Of a stretch of DNA of 64,000 bases, positions 10,319 to 20,739 are shown piece by piece; position 1 is the first letter of the stretch, and every line of letters begins with the position of its first letter. This stretch comes from Athripsodes cinereus. Taxonomy: Eukaryota > Arthropoda > Insecta > Trichoptera > Leptoceridae. Both the position numbers and the translations under genes were made by a program. The DNA is taken from positions 8,985,572 through 9,049,571 of the forward strand of contig OX388325.1 in the NCBI GenBank assembly GCA_947579605.1, in the 5' to 3' direction. The notes beneath the pieces were generated by a model that had not been told where the DNA came from, did not search any database, and worked only from the letters and a program-made list of their open reading frames with translations.

Positions 10319-10919
10319 CTTTAAAATTTTCTACACGACAACAAAACAAAACACGCCTGCCACACATGAAGCGTTCGCGCAACTGACTCGATGGTGTGAG
10401 TGCGATAGTTAGTAGACCGAATGAAACAGAAGATGGTCGAGTGTTGCGTTTCATACTTATAGTCTTAGAGAAATGAAGGTATTCCATATTAGGATACTAT
10501 TTCATATTTGGTGACTTTCCTCTACTTATGGAAATTAGCACTAACTATTTGAGATTTACTATAGGTATGTATAGTAACTATAAGATTGACATTAAATTTG
10601 TAAGTCGAAACCTTTGTACCTATTATTAAATATAGTAAAACTTAAAACAATTTATTTTTATCTACAACAGTGTTTCCCAACCGGTGGTTCGCGAACCCCT
10701 GGGGGTTCGCTATGTGTACAAAGGGGGTTCGCGAAAATAAAAGCGTAATGGCGGGATTTTAAATGGCCAAAGAATCTCCTTATTTAACTTCTGGCTCAGT
10801 ATAAAAAATTAATATTCTGTTCTGTCAAAAAAAGTCATAGACGTTCTATTACCATTTTGCACAACATATCTGTGCGAGAAAGGATTTTCAACATAATTAT
10901 ACTTATCTGAAGGATAAAT

Positions 10920-11053
10920 GAACGATATCAGAGCGCAAGGAATGTCGTGGGAAGAGGTGACGCAATTGGCACAGAGACGCTCTGAATGGAGGAGGCTGGT
11001 TTCTGCCCTGTGCTCCCGAGAGGAGCGTTGAGGGCGATGATGATGATGATGAT
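10920..11053 (+). mobile_element. Severely 5'-truncated non-LTR retroposon, 134 bp
   Basis: Flanked by an exact 11-bp target duplication, GAAGGATAAAT (10909-10919 and 11054-11064), inside the hAT remnant. It keeps the last codons of the ORF in frame (NDIRAQGMSWEEVTQLAQRR, then SEWRRLVSALCSREER and a stop at about 11032). It ends in a (GAT)n tail. Decayed relatives: 265-350, 4666-5071 and about 11995-12106. Confidence 0.88.
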
Positions 11054-11166
11054 GAAGGATAAATATAGAAATAGGTTAAATGCAGAACCTGATCTAAGAC
11101 AGATATTGAGCCAAACTTTCAATTGCTTTGTTCCATGAAACAGCCAAAAATATCCCATTAAGAGCT

Positions 11167-11260
11167 TTTTTTTTTAAAAAAGATATATCTGGGTTTTGTT
11201 ATACACCCAAATACAACCTTATACACCTTTCACAATAAGCTAAATTTTTCAAAGGGAACA
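11167..11260 (-). mobile_element. S1 SINE, 3' part only
   Basis: It starts with T-run/AAAAAAGATATATCTGGG and carries the AACCTTATACACCTTTCACA body block of the S1 family, but lacks the tRNA-like head. It is inserted in the hAT remnant. Confidence 0.7.
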
Positions 11261-11639
11261 TGTGCTGAAATAAGAACCAGTTTGTTAAATTTATTTTGTA
11301 TTCAATTTTTATAGCTTATTTTAGTCTTATTAATATTAATCATTTTAGTCTTATTAATGTTTGTGCAATATGTAATATAAATGTTCTACAAAATTTTATG
11401 GTTTTGTGCCTATCATTAACGGCTACATAGGGGGTTCGCCAAATTCTGTTGGATTTTACTTTTGGTTCGCGAGGAGAAAAAGGATGGGAAACACTGATCT
11501 ACATCATATACATACACATTTAATATACTTTAACATTAATCAATAAATAAATTTTCACCCTTTCAGAAAGACCGAAGTTTTGTTAATGGAAAGTTGTCCT
11601 ATGTTGATTTATAATAGAACATGATCCTACAGTGTGAAT

Positions 11640-11703
11640 AAGCCTTTAGTCTACTGGCTACCCCACTAATGGGATATGCCGTGATGGTATAGATAGATAG
11701 ATA
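11640..11703 (+). repeat. Family A repeat, 3' part
   Basis: TCTACTGGCTACCCCAC, then ATGGGATATGCCGTGATGG, followed by (GATA)n. This is the tail end of the abundant family A (reference copy 44930-45170). Confidence 0.75.
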
Positions 11704-11994
11704 GGAACAAAATAACAATATGTTCATAGGACTTACAACAACACGAATACATAAATTCTGTGTATATATAGGTGGTGCCTATACACTCATATAAATATTA
11801 TGTACATAGTTATACAATGAATGTATGTACCGGAAGTAAACCCATACACACATAATCATAATCTAGTGTTTGGTGCAATGCGATTGTGTGTAGATAGGTC
11901 CTCCCGATGACTACAAAATAATATATGAATTCGTTTGTTAATGTGTATGTAAATAATTATATCTTCCATCGTTCACAATACACCGTTCCTATGA

Positions 11995-12110
11995 TAACGA
12001 TATCAGAGCGCTAGGAATGTAATGGGAAGGGCTGACTCAAAGACGTTCTGAATGTAGGAGGCCAGTTTCTACCCTGTGTTGCCAGCAGGAGCAGCGTTGA
12101 AGGGCGAATA
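11995..12110 (+). pseudogene. Decayed non-LTR retroposon tail
   Basis: It parallels 10920-11053 (GATATCAGAGCGCTAGGAAT, GACGTTCTGAATGTAGGAGG, GCAGCGTTGAAGGGCGAA), but substitutions and an indel break the frame. No target duplication was recognised. Confidence 0.65.
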
Positions 12111-12691
12111 AAGGAATGAGAATGTTTATATTTTATGCTTTATTTGTGAAGAGACTCACTATGGTGAGTGTTTTTCTTCTTCTCTGAAATCGCATTGGTC
12201 GAAAGTTGTAATGGTCCCAATATTGTCTAAAGTCTCAATAGAATAGGAAATTAATAAGTATACACTTTGAGATTAAAAATTAGGTTTCCTACACCTTTCT
12301 GTTAGTTTTCGAGTTTCCTGAAAAAGGCAGCAGGTTATCATCACGGTAATCTCTTAAGTTGGGTGAACAGCAGACCAGCTGCATGTAAGTGATAAACATG
12401 CAAGCCGTCATCTTTGTGGCAACCATCAATTCAGATATTAAAGATGGGTGACATACCTCATCGCTGAATTCAAAATGTAAAATGTCTTTATTTTTCGAAT
12501 ACCAGTGGCCCGTTCCACCATCATACTTTTCAACTCTGCATTTTGCACTTTGCAATACGAGAATTCTGCGAAGTGCAAAGCGATCGCGTTCCACGAAAAA
12601 AAATGACCACTTTGCGGCGTCGCCGCCAGTTGCGAGGTCTTTGCAATTGATATTAGCGACACCTAGTAGTAACTAAGTGGTACTACGTTTC

Positions 12692-13742
12692 TCTCTCTCT
12701 CTTTTTATTTTGTTGGCTTTCACCCTTGAGGGTGTTCCTAGCCAGAAACTGCAAGTAAAAATTATTAGATCAGCAAAAAATCAGGAAAAAATACAAAAAT
12801 TCAACATTCAAAGTTTCATCAAATGGGTCTTGAGGAACAGGACAAGGAGTTTGAAAATGTTTTGGTCTCTAGAACTCAAGAGCAAGGAAATATTTGTAGG
12901 TAGTGGAACCCTGTAATGTGCCAGGTCATTAATCAAAGTTGGGTAGATGTTGTTGATCGGACATTCGAAAAATAAATGATCAAGATCCTCCTCCTCTTGG
13001 CAGTCGCACAGAGGAGAGTCGATAACGTGGATTCTGTATAGATGGGATCTGGTACAGCAATGAGCTAATCTCATTCTGCAGATTGTGGAGGTGTCAGCCT
13101 TACTCATTAAAATTTCTGAAAACCAGGGTTTCATTGACACATCGGGTTGGATTAAGGCATACTTTCTTCCTTTGAGTTGACTGGTCTCTGACCATACTGC
13201 CTGCCAGGACTGGATGAGATTCCGGTCAAATAATAAGGTGTAATCAGAGGCTGAAACAGATCCAGATGGATTAGGGAGGTCCGTAGCCAATTTGGCTAAT
13301 AGGTCTACCGCCTCGTTGCCCGGGATACCGCAGTGACTTGGAATCCAGACCACGTCTACACCCGAAGTCTGAAGTTTATGTAGGAGGTCTCTAATTTCTA
13401 AGGATAATAGATCATCTGGTCTGGACAATGCAGGAGAGAGAAGGGCCTGGAGAGCACTTTGAGAGTCACTGAGTATGAGAGTTTTAACCTTGAGCTGGCG
13501 AATGGTCAGAGCCCTTAGAGCTTCTCTGATAGCAAGACATTCCGCTGTGAAAACCGACGACTCGTCTCTGAGCCTGAACATTTTATTGGTGTTGTCTTCA
13601 AAAAGGAAGGCGGCCCCTGTACGACCTCTATCACTTTTCGAGCCGTCTGTATAGATTAGATGCCAGTCGTGCCAATCAGAATCAATAATTGATTTAAAAA
13701 TACGAGGTGCGAATGTGCCATTACTGACACCCAGATTGAGAA
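12692..13742 (-). mobile_element. 5'-truncated non-LTR retroposon with RNase H domain
   Basis: An exact 12-bp target duplication, GTACTACGTTTC (12680-12691 and 13743-13754), defines this 1051-bp insertion. On the minus strand it ends in AATAAAAAGAGAGAGAGA, a GA-rich tail. The 5' end is cut within the ORF, as is usual for incomplete target-primed reverse transcription. The clade is probably of the I group, because the RNase H domain is retained. Confidence 0.88.
12808..13742 (-). pseudogene. Retroposon ORF2 C-terminus: RNase H domain and zinc motif
   Basis: About 311 codons stay open to a stop at 12808. All four RNase H acidic residues are visible: Asp in YTDGSKSDRG, Glu in FTAECLAIREAL, Asp in LILSDSQSAL and Asp in GNEAVDLLAK. 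They are followed by the SHCGIPGNE loop. A C-terminal zinc-knuckle-like motif CDCQEEEDLDHLFFECP follows. RNase H would remove RNA from the RNA-DNA hybrid during retrotransposition. The reverse transcriptase and endonuclease are missing, so this is a dead fragment, although the remaining frame is intact, implying recent insertion. Confidence 0.85.
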
Positions 13743-14665
13743 GTACTACGTTTCGCGCGTAAGCAATCATATGACAATTTTGACATTTCGTTGCGGTTGT
13801 TTGTGTTTTAGATCGTGTTTTTTGAGTAAATTTTTGAAAAAATGAGCCGATAGGAAACTATTAAGAAAAAAATTAGCCGTATTAGAAGTTGTGAAGTAGA
13901 AATAAAGATGTTCTCTTTGGGTCTTTTAGTAACATCATCACCAATTCAAAATATTCCAGGAACTGCGTGTGCAAAATATCTTGGAAATTTATCTTTTTTT
14001 TATAATTTCTCACAACTCCGTCTTCCACATCCCTTTCTAATAATATTTTTCGCCACATTGTATAACAAATTTACTTAAAACACCTATAATATACAACCGT
14101 CTACTTTCACCACAAAACGAATCGCAAATTTGAAATGTCAAAATATTCTTTTCAATTCGTTCGCAATGTTGGCAAAGTTTTTTTATGAAAAGTAGTAATG
14201 GTGGAACAGAACTGCCTATTTACTTTGCAAATGGCGTCTTCTTTTCACTTTGCGCTTTGCAACTCCTACTTTGCGAAAAAATGTAATGGTGGAACGGAAA
14301 CAAGCCGATAAATTGCAAAGTGCAAAATGCAGAGTTGAAAAGTATAATGGTGGAACGGGCCACTGACTTTTACAGGACACTCGAAATTCCACGAAAAAAA
14401 GAGACTAATTCTTGATCGAGTTCTCCATGGATGACAAATAGGATAAAATAACAGATGTTTGTCCCCACGGTGAAACCGGGTATCAAGCTAGCACAGCACA
14501 GCACAATACAATACGTGAAGAGTTGTAGTGAAGTGAAGCAGCGCGGGGAGTGGAGGACGGTATATTGCGTCACAGACCGGATGGAAGGAAGTTGGAGATA
14601 CTACGTCATCATACTTCTGTATGTATATGGAAATAAATAATACATATTGTGTACATACTTATATA

Positions 14666-15198
14666 CAGTAGAAGCCCATTAGTCCGGCATCCAACAGTCC
14701 GGAATGCCCGATAGTCAGGCATCGCTCCAGAAAATTGTAAAAATTTTGTTTTTTTCCAAAAGTGCGTCTTCAAAGCAAATAAAAACGCTCGAGAGCTATT
14801 CGGAAGTTTTCGGGATAGTTCTGGATCATCCGGAAGCGCTCAGTATTGCTCGGTAAATAAGTTTATCTCTTTTGCTGAGGCTAGTACTAGCTACAGTGCT
14901 TCAGAAATTATTGATTTCCATATCATTAGAAATAAATTTTATACTAAACACCAAAAGTCAAGAAAACAAAAAGCCATTCGTGACTTTTTTAAATCAAAGT
15001 GAAATATGTTTTACAGTACGTGTAGGTACATACATTATATGAAATGTAAAATAAACTTTGTTGTATGTATTTGCACACTGTATTTGTAGTTCAATTATTA
15101 ACCCAATTGTTCTTATAATTACCACCCGATAGACCGGAATTTTCGATAATCCGGCACCGAGCCGGTCCCGAACATGCCGGATTATCGGACTTCTACTG
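14666..15198 (+). mobile_element. pogo/Tigger deletion derivative, 533 bp
   Basis: TIRs CAGTAGAAGCCCATTAGTCC (left) and, in reverse complement, CAGTAGAAGTCCGATAATCC (right) are flanked by TA on each side (14664-14665 and 15199-15200). The CAGTAGAAGTCCGATAATCCGGCA-like end is that of the Tigger group. The inner left arm contains further CCGGCAT/CCGGAAT blocks. Most of the transposase is deleted. Confidence 0.88.
14874..15002 (+). pseudogene. C-terminal remnant of a Tigger transposase
   Basis: The last 42 codons and stop of a transposase remain open, ending KQKAIRDFFKSK. A terminal ITDFF/IRDFFK-type motif, resembling a PCNA-binding peptide, is common at the C-terminus of Tigger/jerky transposases. 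The catalytic core is absent. Confidence 0.7.
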
Positions 15199-15409
15199 TA
15201 TTACAATTAGCTTTAATCATTACTTTGCAATAACAATAATTAGTCAATTATTAGGTATATATGTTCAAAGGTTGCGGGTCATAGGCGGCAAAAGGTGTGA
15301 CCAACTGACCTAATTTAGAGAAGATAGACTTGCATTTGTGAAAAATTCGTGCAGCGACATTTGCAAGTAAGTAGGTACGTCATTTTCGTAAGTTTGGTCT
15401 GTTCAATGC

Positions 15410-15650
15410 TACTTCTATGAAACAGAGACCAACGGAGTGGAAAACTAACAGAAGAGTTCCGAGAAAAACGTGGCTGAAGCAAAGAATCCGACCTTCTCCA
15501 CAGACGACTAAAGCCACCGAGGATGCAAAAAGCATTGCTGCTGATAGAAAGAACTGGTCAGAATTGGTTAAAGACCCACGGGGGGCACCCACTGGCGCAT
15601 ATAGGCTCCGACCACGTGCACGACCTTATGCAGCAAGGGCTCAATAAGAA
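15410..15650 (+). pseudogene. 3' end of a non-LTR retroposon ORF
   Basis: One open frame reads RRVPRKTWLKQRI, KATEDAKSIAADRKNWSELV, KDPRGAPTG and a stop at about 15648, followed by AAGAAGAGAAGAAGA. The GRP-K-TW...A-DR--W--LV pattern is the C-terminus of many insect endonuclease/reverse transcriptase proteins. Only the tail remains. Confidence 0.65.
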
Positions 15651-15659
15651 GAGAAGAAG

Positions 15660-17250
15660 ACCTCTATGATGTGTCTTCAATCAATATTAAAACATAAAGA
15701 CATGTGAATGGACAATAATATTTATGCAAAGATAGGGCGCAAGGAACAGAATACAATATAGTGTATAATAAATAAATGAGTAGGTACTAACAATGACATA
15801 CACATCCGCCATGAGTTAGGCGCCACCTCTAGAAATAACAATTACCTATACATGTTATATATTACAGACAAAGGTGTGTACCTACTTATTTAGATAAAGT
15901 ATAAGTGTATGCATCACCTGACCTAACAAAGGACTGATACAAATGTCTACTGTGTGTATGAATAATCGTAGGCGTATGTTTAAGTTAAACTTTTGGGTTA
16001 GTTGGGAGAAATCGCGACTTCGCGATACAAACCACCCTGTATTATTGATTTTATTTCATACACATTTACTTTTATGCAATTTTTGTAATCAATGCATGAA
16101 CAGTAGAGAATAAATCTTTTTATTATTACACTATTATTTATCTCCAAGAAGTTTGGTAGTTCAGGATGAATGCTAAAGAAATTGAAGCAAAGTTTTTAAA
16201 GCTGAAGAGCAAAACCTGATAGAAAAAATCATGAAATATTCTCGTAAAGGTCTAGAACAGATTTGATGATAGTTGGTACCTAAGAGCTTAAGAGACATCC
16301 ACAATATTTCAGTTCATCGAAATTGAACAAGTCTGTTGACATTTTTTAATGTAAAGCGCCGTTTATGACATGACCTCAAGGACGCCTTATTGAGCGTCTA
16401 CTAATATACTTGTCAGTTAGCAGATATTTATAAAATGTACATACTAAATTTCTACTGCGAAAAATGAATATTTAAATAAGAACAAATCTTGTACAAGACA
16501 TTGAAAAATTATTAATTTACCAGTGATGATATATGCCAATGTTACCTATCCTTAATTATTAATTTTCTACAGAGGACAATCTGCACGTTTATCACATTCA
16601 GAAGTTAGACTACTGACTATAAGCTACTTGTGAAAGATGCCGTGATATCAAAGTTATATCTGTTATGTTTATTGCATAGTCTAAGAAAATTTATCTGAAA
16701 ATCAACCACTAACCTAGTTTATGATAGCCAATTATTATTTGTAAATATTATTTCAATATGATTAGATTACAAGATATCTATCGGGAGTTGATATCAAGGT
16801 CCCGAATGCCACTTAAAAAACACATGATTATATTGTGTACACTATACCTAATTATAATATTAGGTATGATAATTTATTATATTTTGCACAATGTTGACAT
16901 GTTGTGAATATTGATTTAAATTCAATAACATATTTATTTATTCATTTATTGCCATCATGCCTCTTATCCTGAGCTAGCCCTTAGTTCGGATAAACTCGCT
17001 TTTACATCTAATAAACTTCGATATTTGAAAAATAGTTTTGCAACAAAGTTTTAGATAATCACTAGTTAATTAATGGTGGACGTTCCACTGAAACTGCGGT
17101 AGCGAAAAAGCTCATAAAATATAATAATTGATACACAGTTAATCTAAAATAATATCAATATGCCTAGAAATTTTTATATAGTTAATGCCGAAAATATAAA
17201 CAAAGTGATTTCACGACTATTTTATACAGTGTTATTTATAAAATGTAAGA
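15660..17250. other. Unassigned intronic sequence
   Basis: No ORF of interest or TIR pair was recognised. A retroposon-like 3' end with AATAAATCTTTTTATTATTA lies near 16110, and a T-rich start of a minus-strand repeat (ATTTATTTATTCATTTATTG) near 16930. Confidence 0.35.
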
Positions 17251-17254
17251 TATA

Positions 17255-17525
17255 GATACTGAGTTGAAACCCTCGGAGACAGAGCCAGAAACACTGAATT
17301 ACGAAAAATATGTGAAATTGAGGATATCGATCGCTGGACCAGAAAGAGAAGACAGTTCTGGAGGAACCATGTGGATTGCACGAGTAGAGACAGAATAACA
17401 TACGTCGCCGCGCACGAGACTCTACTAGGCTAAAGATTGTCAGAAAGGCCACCTAAAAGATGGAAATATAGCTGGTGTTCAGCGTTGCAAGAGGAGACGA
17501 ATTCCGAACAAATAGATCAATGATC
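17255..17525 (+). pseudogene. Decayed non-LTR retroposon C-terminus
   Basis: Plus-strand reading gives LGDRARNTELRKICEIEDID, RWTRKRRQFWRNHVDCTSRD, then after a stop ERPPKRWKYSW. The order R/KxxC-I-DI-RW-R-RR--W--HV followed by RPPKRW is typical of the C-terminal part of insect RTE-like proteins. At least one in-frame stop is present. Confidence 0.6.
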
Positions 17526-17969
17526 TACTGCTAGCAAATGAAGAAGATAGAGTGACCTTCAGTGACATGTACCTAATAGTCCTCATGACTAAATATATTT
17601 ATCATTATTAGGTATAAAAATAAAATTAATCACTTTTAAAGTGATAAAACTTAAATGTAAGGGCTGATAGGTATCACTTATAATCATTATATCCGTCCCT
17701 CATATTTTAGTGTAACTATAATAGTTGTGAAGTTTTCAAGTTTATTGGATTCAAAAGCTAATTTGATCAAACTACGGGTTAACTCAGGACAAGCGTCACC
17801 CAAAGGCCACATTGAAACATTGGACCTTACTCGTGTCCAATCATAATATTGTATCTGGTAGATATAGAAATATTTAGACGATTGCACAGCAACAGGAGAG
17901 GTGTCTCTCATTGTGTTAGGACAATCCAGTCGATATTGTGACAATACAACATATATTATGAATTTCCGT

Positions 17970-18805
17970 GATTCTACCTCTGCAAGAATATGCTAACTTT
18001 TTTCTACTACAGGTAGCTAACTGTAATGCTGGATTCAAATTCTGCAAAAACACACATTTTTTTTCTACTACAGATAGCCAACAGTAGCTAATGCTGGATT
18101 CAACCTCTACAAGAACACACTAACTTTTTTCTACTACAGGTAGCTAACACTAATGCTGGGTTTAACCTCTGCAAGACCACACTAACTTTTTTCTACTACA
18201 TGCCGAGGCCAACCAAGAGACGCGTATATGGACCAACTGAAGAGGGACATGAACTGTGGCTCATACGTAGAGCTGAAGAGACTGGCTGAGAATAGGGAGG
18301 AATGGAGAAGAAAATCCAAACTCGTTGCAGACCAATCCAATGGATTGGAACTCATTTTATACTACAGGTAGCCTAGCTAACAGTAATGCTGGATTCAACC
18401 TCTGCAAGAACACACAAACTTTATTCTACTACAGGTAGCCTAGCTAACAGTAATGCTGGATTCAACCTCTGCAAGAAGACACTAACTTTATTCTACTAGA
18501 GGTAGCCTAGCTAACAGTAATGCTGGATTCAACCTCTGCAAGAAGACACTAACTTTATTCTACTAGAGGTAGCCTAGCTAACAGTAATGCTGGATTCAAC
18601 CTCTGCAAGAAGACACTAACTTTATTCTACTAGAGGTAGCCTAGCTAACAGTAATGCTGGATTCAACCTCTGCAAGAAGACACTAACTTTATTCTACTAG
18701 AGGTAGCCTAGCTAACAGTAATGCTGGATTCAACCTCTGCAAGAAGACACTAACTTTTTTTCTACTGCAGGTAGTCTAGCTAACAGTAATGTTGAATTGC
18801 AAATA
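17970..18805. repeat. 67-bp minisatellite interrupted by a retroposon tail
   Basis: From 18367 to about 18800 there are six regular units starting GGTAGCCTAGCTAACAGTAA at 18367, 18434, 18501, 18568, 18635 and 18702. The period is exactly 67, with a seventh partial unit at 18770. Left of the insertion (17970-18193) lie four more diverged, shorter units of about 55-60 bp with the same TGCTGGATTCAACCTCTGC core. Homogeneous right units and divergent left units point to recent expansion on one side. Confidence 0.9.
18201..18359 (+). mobile_element. RTE-like retroposon 3' fragment inside the minisatellite
   Basis: Flanked by the 7-bp duplication TACTACA (18194-18200 and 18360-18366), which is part of the repeat unit. 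The open frame reads CRGQPRDAYMDQLKRDMNCG, then SYVELKRLAENREEWRR, the tail of an endonuclease/reverse transcriptase protein (GRP...L---R--W-). No reverse transcriptase domain is left. Confidence 0.75.
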
Positions 18806-19366
18806 ACCCTATTATGTAGGATCTGTGATATAACAAGAGTCTAAATAATTCCGTAATTTTTAATTTGATCTTGAATAATATAATGTACAATAAGTGAACG
18901 ATGCAAGCTCTCCTAACATCTCACAAAGGAGGTGGGTGGCACATGTGTTTGTTATTGTTTGTTTTTTTTTTTCGTTGTGGTGTGACTGTGTAATGAATGT
19001 ATGAGCGAGCGAGGTTATGTATAATATATAAATATGTTAAGATGATTAAATGTTACATATTTTAATTTTATTTCAAAACGAACCTTATAATCACAAGATA
19101 TAATGATAAATGACACATTTTACAAAAGAATAAAAAGGCACATGTACATATCAGTAATTCCAATTAAGACCGCAAGTGTGTTTAATAAAATGGTGTGTTG
19201 TATTTTTTTTAATTTAAACCTAAAAAATAAGATAAAAATTAAAATAATTTCTAAGATGAGAATAATGATTTTAATAAAATGTGTGATGATTTAAAATAAT
19301 ATGATTAAATCAAAAAGAAACAGAAAAAAAACAAGACAAAAAAAAAAGATGATGAAAATTAAAAAT
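18806..19366. other. Unassigned AT-rich sequence
   Basis: Only poly-A/poly-T-rich sequence is seen. A short ORF at 19103-19294 is Lys/Ile-rich and looks like a chance reading of AT-rich DNA. Confidence 0.35.
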
Positions 19367-19638
19367 AAAGAATGAGCAATGTCAGGCAACGGAAATACAC
19401 CTAATAAAAATATATATAACTAATAAAATACTGTGAAAAACTTTAATTTCATTTCAACTATAAAATGTCTCGAGGGTTTGTTCATTTACATTGAGAAAAA
19501 GCAAAGAATGGGCAATGTCAGGCAACGGAAATACACCTAATAAAAATATATAAAACTAATAAAATACTGTGAAAAACTTTAATTTCATTTCAACTATAAA
19601 ATGTCTCGAGGGTTTGTTCATTTACATTGAGAAAAAGC
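19367..19638. repeat. Two tandem copies of a 136-bp unit
   Basis: AAAGAATGAGCAATGTCAGG at 19367 recurs as AAAGAATGGGCAATGTCAGG at 19503. The units are nearly identical through GTCTCGAGGGTTTGTTCATT. This is a recent direct duplication of non-coding DNA. Confidence 0.9.
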
Positions 19639-19869
19639 ATTTCAAAGAATTATAAAAATATATCAAAACGATTTATATGCCCATTGTACAAATTTATTTA
19701 TCTGGTTTAAATTCTGCAACGTAGTAATGTTAGTTTTTTTGTGCAATAAAGATTTTTTTTAATTATTATTATATGGTATAATTAATTGTAGCTCATGGTA
19801 CGATTATCTATTTTGTATTTTCTCGTGAGATAAATAAATAAGTAAATAAATCAAAGTGACCGGTAGTCC

Positions 19870-19965
19870 GATGATAGAGCCTCGGACAGACATCCCAAAA
19901 GTGGGGTAGCCAGCATTACAGCTGCATGTAATAAACACGCATAGTGTCCTCTCCGTACTGTGAGT
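19870..19965 (-). repeat. Family A repeat, partial
   Basis: CAAAAGTGGGGTAGCCAGCA, then CAGCTGCATGTAATAAACA and TCCTCTCCGTACTG match the reverse orientation of family A. Confidence 0.7.
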
Positions 19966-20439
19966 GTATTAGGGGCGTATTTGGGTTAACTTAAACCCAC
20001 ATTAATCTTTAACAAAAATTTATGAATTTTTTTACATATTATTATATACTCGCCCTGCGTGAAGAAAGATCTGACTTGCTAGGCATTCCTAATATAATAC
20101 ATTATACATTTAACATCAACTGAAATACATAGTGTATACATACATACCTAACACACACTATGATATTTATTATGATATCGTGTCTGTAGTTATTTTTGGA
20201 CAGCCGGCGTGGTTAATGCCCTATCGTATAGCGACATCGCGCGCCGTACGAACGATTGCGTATTCACGCATAACATCTTAGATTTCTCTGATAAACGATA
20301 CCTACTACACATACCTACATTTGGATAAACTAATCGATTGTGCATTAATTGATTTATCAAATAATGAAAAAAGAAAATCGATAATTAATTTCATAACATT
20401 TTTTAATCATTTGATCAATATTTTGTAAAATTATCTACT

Positions 20440-20514
20440 TATCTATCTATACGCTAACGCCGTATCCCAAGTCAAGAAGGCAGAGAGAACGAAACACCAT
20501 ATAGACCTGTCCTT
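20440..20514. repeat. Dispersed repeat family D, copy 1
   Basis: CTAACGCCGTATCCCAAGTC, then AAGGCAGAGAGAACG with CCATATAGACCTGTCCTT. Relatives: 47020-47130, 48120-48215 and 62755-62885. It looks like the 3' UTR of a retroposon. Confidence 0.6.
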
Positions 20515-20730
20515 TATTTATTTATTTTAAGGCGCACAACGGATGTTTGATACACATCATTAGTGAAATTAGCAAAACTCACACAAATAATCAAACATCC
20601 AAACCATGCACACGACATCTATAGATACATGCATTCGATCTCGTACAGACATCTTGCAAACACTCACAGATAGATTTAACATTCACACTATTATAAATTG
20701 TTCAATAAAAAATGTCCTTAAGTATATAAT
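20515..20730. repeat. Dispersed repeat family E, copy 2
   Basis: Direct-orientation copy of 3899-4145. Here it is joined to the coding remnant of an RTE-like retroposon at 20740-21000, which suggests family E is the 3' UTR of that retroposon. Confidence 0.65.
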
Positions 20731-20739
20731 AAATAAAAT

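Larger units (their letters stand above)
7873..10522 (-). mobile_element. Complete pogo/jerky-type DNA transposon, 2650 bp
   Basis: The ends are perfect 20-bp inverted repeats, GAGGAAAGTCACCAAATATG (7873-7892, and its complement at 10503-10522). They are flanked by the target dinucleotide TA at 7871-7872 and 10523-10524, the Tc1/mariner/pogo signature. The element contains a single uninterrupted transposase gene. Further copies of the terminal motif (CCAAATATGGAATA and relatives) recur inside both ends: about 8064-8079, a perfect 26-bp palindrome at 10107-10132, about 10147-10155, and about 10479-10491. These are probably extra transposase-binding sites. Intact ORF and matching ends suggest recent insertion and possible activity. 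Confidence 0.92.
10668..11496 (+). mobile_element. hAT transposon remnant (SPIN/Zaphod-like ends)
   Basis: TIRs start CAGTGTTTCCCAACC on the left and CAGTGTTTCCCATCC on the right, the typical hAT form. They are flanked by near-identical 8-bp target duplications, ATCTACAA (10660-10667) and ATCTACAT (11497-11504). Internally a piece of the hAT C-terminal dimerisation region remains on the plus strand: LLPFCTTYLCEKGFST (about 10841-10891) and then KYRNRLNAEPDLRQIL after an interruption. Two later insertions split it: a non-LTR tail (10920-11053) and an S1 SINE tail (11167-11260). Confidence 0.88.
12503..14365. mobile_element. Non-autonomous TIR DNA transposon, split by a retroposon
   Basis: The ends are long, nearly perfect inverted repeats beginning CAGTGGCCCGTTCCACCAT (12503 on; mirror copy ending 14365). 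They continue for about 50 bp with CTTTTCAACTCTGCATTTTG. The inner arms contain repeated CTTTGC and CACTTTGC motifs. No transposase ORF remains. Comparison with the uninterrupted family A copy suggests insertion at a CWG trinucleotide or without a target duplication, so the superfamily is unresolved (PIF/Harbinger-related is possible). Without the retroposon it is about 800 bp. Confidence 0.75.
12290..14435 (-). repeat. Family A repeat, split by a TIR element
   Basis: Bases 12290-12502 match family A in inverse orientation: ACAGCAGACCAGCTGCATGT, GATGGGTGACATACCTCATC and AAAATGTCTTTATTTTTCGA. The repeat resumes at about 14366 with CTTTTACAGGACACTCGAAA. Comparison with the unbroken copy at 44930-45170 shows that the TIR element at 12503-14365 was inserted into it. 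Confidence 0.8.

Noticed and set aside
18367..18800. Regular 67-bp units resembling a CRISPR array
   Set aside because: The whole unit is repeated with no variable spacers, and the genome is an insect's. It is a minisatellite.
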